DNA from: Pseudevernia furfuracea
Taxonomy: Eukaryota; Ascomycota; Lecanoromycetes; Lecanorales; Parmeliaceae
Direction: 5' to 3'
Length of the DNA stretch: 64,000 bases
Assembly: GCA_022315425.1 (NCBI GenBank)
Contig: JAIUPT010000013.1
Span: 62,001-126,000 of the forward strand
Shown here: one piece after another, positions 55,835-64,000 of the stretch
How the letters are laid out: every line of letters starts with the position of its first letter
Position numbering within the stretch: the stretch's first letter is position 1
Made by a program: the position numbers and the translations under genes
Notes under the pieces: generated by a model
Seen by the model: only the letters and a program-made list of their open reading frames with translations
What the model was told of the DNA's origin: nothing
The model's database searches: none

Positions 55835-57443
55835 TTAGCTGGTCACTTTGTGGATGGACTCCGCAAGGCGCTTGACATTGCCCGTCGTTATCCCAGCGAC
55901 GGATATCCTGCCATCTTTGGTGGCGTATACCGAGTGCTGCCATGTGTAAGCACCGTCGTAGAATCGTGGATTCAGCTCCAACTCACCTCCTTCGCCAGCT
56001 TGTCCATTTGCTCCGGCTTCAACCCAGTGTAAGCAAACATGCCGATCTAGACCACGTCAGACCCTGGGCTCGTGCATTAAGAATCGAGCAACCGTTACCT
56101 GCGACGTGATGTGGCCCCAGTCGTGCTTACTACCTAGGTCTTCTAGGTTCTTTTTCAGTAGCGCCCTCATGCTAATGATACGATCGGCCATTCCCTTGAC
56201 CTCCTCAAGCCATTGCTGGTTAAGCTCGGGGTTATTCAGGATCTCCGCGGCGATACGAGCACCGTGGACGGGAGGGTTCGAGTAAAGAGGCCGGACGAGG
56301 ATTTTGACTTGCGAGTCAACTCGCTTCTTTTCCTCGGCCGACTCGCAGCAAACGGAGAAAGCCCCGACACGCTCGCCGTAAAGTCCCTATCAACCATCAG
56401 CAAATAACAGGCGAGGCTTTATTCAGCAAGAGCCTACCATGTTCTTGGCAAAGCTCTGGGCTAGACAGAAGTGATGGCCTTCAGATTGGAAATGTCTGAC
56501 AGGGAAAGCGTCCTTCTTTGTATCGCCGCTGGCAAACCCTTGATAGGCCATATCAAAGAATGGGTAATGCTTCTTCTCCTTGATAACATCACTGATCTGC
56601 CTCCATTGCTGTACTGAAGGATCAATACCAGTTGGGTTGTGTGCGCAGGCGTGAAGAAGAACGATGCTTCCTTCTGGCGCGGCCTTGAGGTCTTCTACCA
56701 TACCGTCAAAGTCCAGACCAATGGTGTCCTTGTTGTAGTATTTGTACTTGACGACCTCCAGACCAGAGTCCTTGAAAACAGCATTGTGGTTTGCCCAGCT
56801 AGGCGTTGGTATGTAGATCTTTTTACTTGAAGGATAGTGACGCGCAAGGAACTCGCCACCAATCCGAAGGGCGCCAGTGCCGGAGATGGATTGGGTTATT
56901 GCGATCCGGTCATTCTTGATTGCGTCGGAGGAGGAGCCGTAGGCGAGAACAGCAGCAGCTTTGGTGAAAGAAGGTACACCTGTGATTCCCGCATATTCCT
57001 TGTCGAGTGCCGAGTCGACGACTTTCTTTTCAGCGCTCCGCACGGATGGCAGGACGTAAGGCTTTCCCTTGTCATCGCCTGAGAAGCGTCAGCATGGCCC
57101 TTGCTGATTACAGTGCTCTACTTACGGTACGCCCCTACTCCTAGATTAATCTTCTCCCGGAAGCTGTCCGCCTTGAACGCCTCTGTGATACCCAAGATGG
57201 CCTGGAAGGCGGTAGCGGGTCAGTGGAGCTATCTCTCGGCATAAGCTCTCACTTACATCCTGCGGTCATGTCAGTCAACTAGCAGTAGTCGATGGCTGGT
57301 AAACGTACTGGAGGACCTTGAGGAACGTTGGCCCACGCAGAGGCAGACCTCAATGCTATTGTCCTTGGCAATGAGGATCTTATGGCAGCTGGGCGGGCAA
57401 TCAAGCGGCAAGAAGATATCATGGTGGTTGATCGAATGAACAT
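55835..57443 (-). CDS. AAT1: Mitochondrial aspartate aminotransferase with a 3-nt microexon
   Basis: Seven exons: 57443-57309, 57259-57257, 57201-57126, 57078-56438, 56386-56099, 56046-55987 and 55936-55835. All phases agree, 434 aa. The N-terminus MFIRSTTMISSCRLIARPAA is a mitochondrial presequence. The fold-type I PLP enzyme is clear: SAWANVPQGPP-D-AILGITEA, INLGVGAYRDD, HACAHNPTGIDP, AQSFAKNMGLYGERVGAF (the PLP lysine in AKNMG) and the substrate-binding region RPLYSNPPVHGARI. It interconverts aspartate and oxaloacetate with glutamate/2-oxoglutarate, as part of the malate-aspartate shuttle. Exon 2 is only GAT, coding the conserved Asp of GPPDAILG, between a 49-nt and a 55-nt intron with good splice signals. 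It is divergent with the GT34 gene. Confidence 0.93.
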
Positions 57444-57888
57444 AAATTAGGAAGTAGGACGGAAAAAGAGGTGAGGTTGATAGAGGAAATATCGATACTC
57501 GAGACCAACAGCGTGTAGGGAAAAGTAGGAAAAAGTTTGAAGCTCAATGCCAAGAGAATAAGGGTCCAATAGTATCACGGGGACTAAACACGGAAGTTCT
57601 AACCGCATTATACCGAACTTTTCAACTTGCACAGACCACCTAAGGATTTTCACACTTCTACTAATAAGGTACCTCAGGACAATGCGTCTGTCCTTGCGAC
57701 TCGACCATATACAACCCAAGTATAAAAAGACTCAGCTTCGTGCCCACTGCCCGTTGTGATTGTCCAGAGCGTTACCTAGTTATCGAACCCCGCGGTAGGA
57801 ATCCGCTCACTGGGCTTTGAAGGCCTGCTGGCCTGAGCTTTTGAGAGTGCGAAAATCTCCAGCGCGGCCCCTCTCATTCTGATTAACC
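57444..57888. promoter_or_regulatory. Divergent promoter between AAT1 and GT34 gene
   Basis: 445 nt between the two starts. A TATA-like TATAAAAAG lies at about 57721, about 170 nt before the GT34 start. A near-palindromic AAGGTACCTCAGG at about 57666 resembles the CCTTAAGG motif upstream of YPD1. Confidence 0.4.
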
Positions 57889-58960
57889 ATGCATTTTGCA
57901 ATGCCCCCTCGAAAGACCTCTCAACCTCCTCCCTACGCAAGAGCGTCTCGGTCGTCTCCAATACGGCGGAAACAGCTCCAATTCGTCGCACTCACAGGAT
58001 GCACCCTACTCTTACTGATCTACCTTGCGATACGCTTGTTTGGTTCATCAGTAGAAAGAGCTCCTCCTGGCACACCTGAAGTGGTGGTGGTTACCCTGCT
58101 CGATGAGGCGACTATGAGCGATGAATACCGGGCGCGGATTATGGAGAACAGAAAACACTACGCCGACAAGAATGGTATGTTGGAAACGAGTTTACGCTCG
58201 AGACTACCTTTGCCTGACAATCGGTATCTACAGGTTACGCTACATTCTTCCCAGATGTTTCAGATTACGACTATGGCAATTCCCCCAGGAGCTGGGCTAC
58301 GGTGCCTGCTCTACGGCACGCCATGACCCAGTACCCACATTCGACCTACTTCTTCAATCTGTCGCCACATAGCCTGATAATGAACCCGAAAATCTCTCTC
58401 ACCTCTCACGTCATGGATAAAAAGCGCCTTGAGTCGATAATGCTTAGAGATAAGCCTGTGGTGCCACCGGACAGTGTCATCAGGACCTTTACACATCTTA
58501 AGGGCGACAACGTCGATCTGGTTCTCACACAAGATCGCGAGGGTCTATGTCAAGGTAGCTTCATCATACGGCGAGGCGAATGGGCGAAGTTCTTCTTGGA
58601 CACATGGTTCGACCCACTGTATCGCAGCTACAACTTTCAAAAAGCCGAAGCCCACGCCTTGGTAGGGCCCCTCCATTTCATCCCACTGCTAGCTGTTTCT
58701 CACTGACGTTCTCCGCCCAGGAACATGTGGTCCAATGGCACCCGACTATCCTGACAAAGCTTGCACTCGTACCTCAAAACCTCATCAATTCCTACGGTGT
58801 CGACATCGCAAGCCGCGGTGGCAAAGATGTGATGTACAAGGAGGGCGAATTTGTCGTCAGACTCGTCGGCTGTGAGTTGGACTCGACTCGGTACTGCGAG
58901 AAGGAGTTCGACATGTACTACCAGCAATGGAAAAGCTATCTCAACAAGGGCACCCTATAA
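57889..58960 (+). CDS. Golgi glycosyltransferase, GT34 (MNN10/MNN11-like)
   Basis: Exons 57889-58174, 58234-58661 and 58721-58960, introns 59 nt each, phases agree, 317 aa (313 from the Met at 57901). It is a type II membrane protein: a basic cytosolic tail, an anchor (LQFVALTGCTLLLLIYLAIR) and a luminal domain. Family landmarks are ENRKHYADKNGYATFF, SWATVPALRHAM, HSLIMNP, VPPDSVIRTFTHLK, LVLTQD, GSFIIRRGEWAKFFLDTWFD and YRSYNFQKAEAHAL. These match the alpha-1,6-mannosyltransferase subunits Mnn10/Mnn11 that extend the outer N-glycan chain in the Golgi. The usual DxD-like site before LIMNP reads LSPHS, as I recall for Mnn11-type fungal members, so catalysis may rest on a partner subunit. Confidence 0.85.
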
Positions 58961-61524
58961 TCGCTTGATTTTCGACTTAGCTTGGGGTTCCCATATTACG
59001 GGTTCGAGATACCTTGGGTTTTCATTTGTCGCGTGTATTATATTCTGACATTCATGCGGAAACGAAACATCTGTCGATACACCAGCTATCATGGGTCATA
59101 GGGCAGGCGGTGTCCCAAATGGTACTTAGGGACATGGCTCGAGATCTATACTTTCATCACTATCTACGAGGACCCACGAAGAATCCGTTCCAGTGCGTCC
59201 CAATATGCATGTGTTTCCTTTCGCGTGCTCCTGTCCAGCCTACCTCACCCGGTGGCAAAGAAAGAAAAAAGAAGTAGAAAGAATGTTGGCCTTCGGCCGC
59301 TTTTTGCAACCACGAATCGCGGCGTCGTTGCAAGGAGCAAGGATAGATTGTTGCCAGAGTGGGTGATATGGCCAGAATAGGTGATTTACTTCATAGTCCA
59401 GAGTCAGAGGGATATCCGAGTCTCGATTGGCATGGATATGACAGACAATGTGATACTGTAAGAAATGTTTCGCGACTGATATGCGGGGATAAGAAATGGA
59501 ATTTGGGAACGCGATCTGCTGTATTACCCCTGTGATCTCTCAACAGCGCCGGGGGGGGGGCTGTGCTGGCCGGTAAAAGGGCGCCAAATGTAATATAGAC
59601 AGCCCGAAAAGGACACATACGGTTTCCAACGACAGACTCAAGTTTGGTTTTTTGTTTTTTTTTGGCATTCCCGCCGCTGCTCTGCTGCGTCCAGACTTGA
59701 AACGCCCTCGAAGCAAAATCCTCAAGCCGGCACAACATCAAAACCTCGTTGGAGTCAGTATTGGCTCTTTAAAACGTACTGTGAGAGGTGACGGAAAAAT
59801 CACTCGCTCCTGAGACACGCCTCGCGATTAGATGCAGGGAATCATTACTCAGGAAAGTCCGCAGGGTATTTCTTCCGAAAATACGGTTAGGTTGGTTATG
59901 TACCTTAGTCCATGATCTTGTCAAAAGTCGGCTGTAGGGCGGCTGGTAACGTCGGATGATATGATGTCGCCTGACCTCTTCAAAGTTCTCATCGGCCAAG
60001 TCTTCTCCCTCTTGCTCTGGCTCGGTGTCATCCATGTTGTTGCAAATGTTATCCACGAGGAGCACCATCGTAGAATCATAGAGGCCACGGATGGCCACGC
60101 CCACTTTTTATGTCATCTTGACAGCGATTATGTGTTGGTTTGAGTCTATCATCGGATCTTGCTGAGGTCATTCGTCAACGTCAAACTCATTAATGCCTAG
60201 TACATCAGCGCGCGGCATATAAAAAACGCAAATCCACGCTCATAGCAACGGGTTTCTCTTCAAGTGACTCACGGCCCAAAGCAGAAAAACAATTGTTCCG
60301 CTGTATATAAAACCTTCTGCCAATGGCGTACTTTAGCAAGAACTACAGATCATACACCCTACCTGACAACTGTCCCTCCACTAAACTTCACTTCACTTCA
60401 CTTCACTTGACATATACCACGCGTCGCATTCATACCCAGCAAGCCCCTACCATCCACCGCTCCCAAGGCCTCCGTACGGCAAACTTGAGCTCTAGGTCTC
60501 AAAAGCTAGGATGACATACGGCACCAAACTCAGACTAGACAGAAACATCACGCCAAGAACAATGGGGGTTATCAATTGATGGCAAGGAGCGATACGTAGC
60601 GATGTGCTGCACGCGGCCCCGTTTATCAAGAAGAAGAAGAAGAAGAAGAAGAAGAAGATAGCAAAAAGGAGGTCGAAATCCTTGACAACGAAAATTGCAG
60701 TCAGGATATGTATGACAAGGATACAGGGAAATGATGAAGGGTCTATGCCCGCACTCTAGTGGAACTTAATCTCGATGCAATGGCAAGAGATTAGAATGGG
60801 GCCCAAACTCCATCCCGAACGGTAACATGGGTTGTCCCGCGCGGTTTTTTCGCAACACTTTGCTGCGCAATACGGATAAGTACAAAGGTAGATCCACTGC
60901 ATGTTGTGGCAACCGTCTGGCGATCTCCCCATCATCGGAGGTTGGATAAGGCGATTCATAATCAAGGTCACAAGGTAAAGGAAGGAGTTGATTGGAAGGA
61001 CAAACTGTGCCAGTTACAGGGCTTCTGGGAAAAGCCCCACTGGGCGCACTAGAGTCTTGAATATTAGCGGCGTATTTCCTCGGGGTGATCACAGCAGCTG
61101 GGGGGGAGTGGTTTGGATCGTGCACTTAGGCGGGGCTCGAGGCGTACATAATAGTGTGAAATGAAGCACCCACCGTTGGTAGAAGTCTTGGGGTCGAAAC
61201 TGGTCGATGACTAATTCCCCAACTGTGAACCGTTCAGAGGTCAGGGGCAGAGCTACTAAGCTTGATTCGTTCAAAGGTAGATTCGCCAATGCTGAACCAT
61301 TACCAGACGAGCTCCATACAGAAGCATGAGAGTTCATCGCTGATACCGACCCGGTTGGTGACGCAGTTGCCACACTCGCCTTCATTGCTAGAAATAGACG
61401 CCGAAGTTGTTGAGAAAGTTGAGTAGGGCGGAAAGAGAGGTCAGACTGCTTGATGCCGGTGTGTTTCCCGGAGGCATCAGTGTTGAAATTCAGGTATAAT
61501 GTGATGTGTAGGATGCTTGCAGAT
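58961..61524. other. Intergenic with microsatellites and uncertain exons
   Basis: About 2.6 kb. It contains a G9 run near 59549, a CACTT-type repeat at 60385-60409 and an AAG microsatellite at 60628-60659. Leftward frames 61385-61089 and 61125-60766 might be downstream exons of the SprT-like gene but show no domain. A leftward acidic frame at 60104-59769 is likewise unassigned. Confidence 0.35.
60628..60659 (+). repeat. AAG trinucleotide microsatellite
   Basis: About ten tandem AAG units in non-coding DNA. Confidence 0.9.
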
Positions 61525-62259
61525 TCATACTTTCCAACACTCCCCTATTGTAGTACCGCTGCTTATCGAATCACCGACACGGCCCCCAGTATAGCAGCGG
61601 CGATAATACTGAAAGGGCCCAATCGCTGCGAGTCCAAGTGAATCTTTCGCGCCTCCATCCACAGTATGAATCATGCACGAGAAGATTGATCCATGTGAGC
61701 CTCCCTTGACATTCTCCATGGCCTCATCGGGATCAACTCGGATAAGCTCGAAGGCATGCTAATCGTACCGAGTCAGCACTAGAAGACAGACACGGTAATT
61801 CAACAATGCAGGTTGGCAATACTCACACACATCTCATGTAACACTGTAGCCAAATAAGGCATCTGAATCAGCGAGAACGACAGCGTTGAAGAAGATGGCT
61901 CTGGCATCCGGCCAAATACATGCGCGTCCACCGTGTCGCAGAGGGATCGTCACGCCACGGTATTCCTGTCCGCCGCCCCTTCCCAAGCAGGCCCAAGAGA
62001 AAGTGCTGTTGCCAAACGAAGAAGCAAGCACCGTAGCGCTAAAACAACAACGTGCGATTCCTACTCCAAGTTCCGACGACATAGCTTCATCCAGCAAGGT
62101 AAAGGTGCCTCTTGCCGCCTTGAAAAGATCCATCCCTTGAGGAGCGACATCGAGTGTAATCACAGATGATGTGTTGGGAAATCGATGTATCCGAACTGAC
62201 TCTCTTCGCAAGGGTGAGACATTCGTTTCTGGACCGAATGAGGAGTGGTGGTCCTGCAT
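61525..62259 (-). pseudogene. SprT-like zinc metallopeptidase, HExxH split by an intron, frameshifted
   Basis: The frame from Met 62259 holds a SprT-like N-terminal half (ARCCFSATVLASSFGNSTFS, then RAIFFNAVVLADSDALF). Around 61850-61857 it shifts by one base into YLATVLHEMC at the donor GTGAGT (61826). A 68-nt intron (61759-61826) joins it in phase 0 to HAFELIRVDPDEAMENVKGG, creating the metallopeptidase motif HEMCH across the junction. SHGSIFSCMIHTV follows, matching the HG..F...M.H third-ligand region of SprT/SPRTN proteins. Such enzymes degrade DNA-crosslinked proteins or act as small peptidases. The single-base shift means either a recent pseudogene or a sequence error. The C-terminal exons were not resolved. 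Confidence 0.5.
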
Positions 62260-62666
62260 GTATATGGCCAGCCCTTAACCCTAGCCTTCGGAAGACATGG
62301 GCTCCTCGTTTGCACCAGGAAGGAGTGAAGTGACGGCAATACGGTTATTGGTTACGTTTTCGGCGTGTCGACCAGGGTCGCCCTGCATGGCCGCAAACCC
62401 ACCAGACAGGCGCGACGGCGTGCTACGTGCAGGGATCCTAGCTGTTTCGGCGGGTTCTGAAATGTGAGAACGTTGGATGGGTTTTACTTAAACGATTGAA
62501 TCTAGGCAAAGAGTTTCACCGTCGGGAAACATTGAAGGGGCTCGTTTGCTAGAGGTCTACAGATGGAAGACTGCTGAAATGGGCCGTGGCATTCTCTACT
62601 TCCTTCTCCTGTTCGTAGTATACAGGCACAGGATTTTGCACCAATGAAGCACGGTACTTCTGGTCT
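62260..62666. other. Intergenic, no gene recognised
   Basis: About 400 nt between the SprT-like start and the monooxygenase stop; nothing recognisable. Confidence 0.4.
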
Positions 62667-63932
62667 TCAGGCCACCCATTCATAATCCGGGAGCCGATGT
62701 TTATCAGTGCTGGCAAAGGCGCTGGCGAAGTATTTCTGAGCGACTTCCAGAACCTTGGTCCAAGCGATGAATGCGAAAATGTTGTTTCGTAGCCATATTC
62801 CCCAAGCCGTCTGTGGCGCCATTATTGTAGGGATAAGTGGTGGAACCTTTTGCAGATCATTGATGATTGGCCTCATTTGCTCCTCGTAACCTCTGAGTCC
62901 TGCTCCAAGGTCGCCCTTATGCCTGCCGACTTCGCCCGCCAACAGATAGGCGCCGGCGATGGCGAGAGATGTACCACCACCAGTAAACCCCGGTGCGTAG
63001 CCCGCGTCACCAACTAAAACAAAGCGTCCTTTGTACAGGTTTGGGGTTTTGACCTGGACAACCTCGCTGGCGTAGAAGTCTCCTGCCTCCATCATGCCTT
63101 TGACAATCTCGTCGCTCCTCCAGCCGGCGCCTTTATAGCGCTGGGCTACAAATTGTTTGAGCACATCGTCTCCTTGCTTCGTGGCCTCGTGAAATGGCAG
63201 CGTCGCATCGCGACTGTCACGCGGGTTAATACTCATGAGCGTTACTCGATTTACGCCTGATGGATCAGGTCCAACACCGAAAAACCGGCCCCCAATGGCG
63301 CTGTATCCCTGTGCCATTTTACTTCCCTTGAGAAGATCTTGTTCTATGGAAAAGTAAGCCGCCCAGCAGTTTGTCGGTTGTATATAGTCTCGGACACCGC
63401 AGCCAAGACCCATAGCTCGAGTCCTCGAGGTGGCGCCATCACAGGCAACGACAAGGTCGTATTCCGAAGTCGGCAAGCCGTTTGCAAATTCGACCGTAAT
63501 AGGCCCGTCGTCCTTTCCGTTTTGCTGCATCGAGGCGACTTGCTCGCCAAAAATATACTTGATGTTTTCATTGTCCTTGGTTAGATCGAAGAGAACCTGT
63601 GCCAGGTCGCCGCGGAAGATCTCGTACTCGGAGACGAGCGACTGCTGATCCGGATTTCCCGTAGCTTTGATGGTTCCATAAGGTCGGCCGTTTTCGTTGA
63701 CGAAGCTCAAGCCTTCCATCTCCACCGTCTTGGCTCGCACGGCGGCCTCCATGCCCGGCATCTTCCGCATTACAGTGACGCCGACGGTGCGGATGTCGAT
63801 GCTCTGTCCATTGGTGCGCATTTTTGGGAAGCGCTCGATGACAGTGATATCTGCTCCGGCTTTAGCAAACCAGTAAGCGGTCGTCGGGCCTGCGATGGAT
63901 GCGCCCACGATGAGAACCTTTAGTTTAGACAT
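62667..63932 (-). CDS. FAD-dependent monooxygenase (class A flavoprotein hydroxylase type)
   Basis: An intronless 421-aa protein from Met 63932; an earlier in-frame Met at 63980 would add 16 residues before the FAD fold. The Rossmann motif is at the very N-terminus: VLIVGASIAGPTTAYWFAKA (GxGxxG-type as GASIAG), followed by VIERFPKMR. The DG motif is LVVACDGATSRTRAMG and the second FAD motif is FVLVGDAGYAPGFTGGGTSL. Order and length fit aromatic-ring or secondary-metabolite hydroxylases that use NAD(P)H and oxygen. No biosynthetic cluster partner is visible inside the window; the region to its right lies outside. A C-terminal hydrophobic stretch (IFAFIAWTKVLEVAQ) may associate with membranes. 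Confidence 0.85.
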   Translation of the reverse strand: MSKLKVLIVGASIAGPTTAYWFAKAGADITVIERFPKMRTNGQSIDIRTVGVTVMRKMPGMEAAVRAKTVEMEGLSFVNENGRPYGTIKATGNPDQQSLVSEYEIFRGDLAQVLFDLTKDNENIKYIFGEQVASMQQNGKDDGPITVEFANGLPTSEYDLVVACDGATSRTRAMGLGCGVRDYIQPTNCWAAYFSIEQDLLKGSKMAQGYSAIGGRFFGVGPDPSGVNRVTLMSINPRDSRDATLPFHEATKQGDDVLKQFVAQRYKGAGWRSDEIVKGMMEAGDFYASEVVQVKTPNLYKGRFVLVGDAGYAPGFTGGGTSLAIAGAYLLAGEVGRHKGDLGAGLRGYEEQMRPIINDLQKVPPLIPTIMAPQTAWGIWLRNNIFAFIAWTKVLEVAQKYFASAFASTDKHRLPDYEWVA

Positions 63933-64000
63933 TGTATCTGAGTCATTTGTACAATGAAAGAAGCTTCTTCCTTCTTGCAAGAAGAAATTCAGACTGTATC

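Noticed and set aside
59769..60104. 111-aa leftward acidic ORF
   Set aside because: No domain, no clear promoter or splice context; left unassigned.
1..64000. CRISPR arrays, rRNA or tRNA genes, bacterial-type operons
   Set aside because: None seen; the window is eukaryotic nuclear DNA with introns, and no stretch matched a tRNA-like A-box/B-box arrangement convincingly.

Overview
The window is nuclear DNA of a filamentous ascomycete (Pezizomycotina). Genes have short introns (about 47-110 nt) with GTAAGT/GTATGT donors, CTAAC/CTGAC branch sites and CAG/TAG acceptors. It carries fungal markers (VPS13, Sas3-type MYST acetyltransferase, Ypd1, SART-1/Snu66, MNN10-family GT34), and an A/T-degraded DNA transposon that looks RIP-mutated. 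Dothideomycetes or Leotiomycetes are plausible, but I cannot settle the class from sequence alone. Gene models below were spliced by hand; where stated, exon phases and total length agree.

Layout. 0-6 kb: three degenerate RNase III-domain loci around a secreted HExxH zinc peptidase. 6-17 kb: a housekeeping block with a HIT protein, a 75-aa membrane protein, a PHD+MYST acetyltransferase (Sas3), a four-exon complex I MWFE subunit gene, an arylamine N-acetyltransferase and a mitochondrial DUF3429 membrane protein, then a small inverted-repeat element. 17.4-27.1 kb: VPS13 (3199 aa). 27.6-28.4 kb: a 2H phosphoesterase. 29.0-37.5 kb: a nested transposon block. A pogo/Fot1-like DNA transposon with 42-bp inverted repeats is decayed and split by two independent LTR elements of about 3 kb. 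Each has about 184-bp LTRs, its own 5-bp target duplication, a polypurine tract and one Gag-like ORF that begins with a BIR (IAP-type) zinc domain; neither has pol. 37.6-44 kb: accessory genes, including a broken trypsin-like protease/patatin/C2H2 fusion whose patatin nucleophile serine is glycine. 44.5-53.6 kb: peptidyl-tRNA hydrolase 2, SART-1/Snu66, a secreted cysteine protein, an RBR-type E3 ligase with a splice-site anomaly, and Ypd1. 55.8-64 kb: mitochondrial aspartate aminotransferase with a 3-nt microexon, a GT34 glycosyltransferase, a frameshifted SprT-like metallopeptidase and an FAD monooxygenase.

The genes form no single pathway. The conserved genes cover chromatin, splicing, mitochondrial function, lipid transfer and phosphorelay signalling. 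The accessory loci (RNase III copies, protease-patatin, SprT-like) mostly show decay. The most unusual system is the pair of gag-only LTR elements with a BIR domain.
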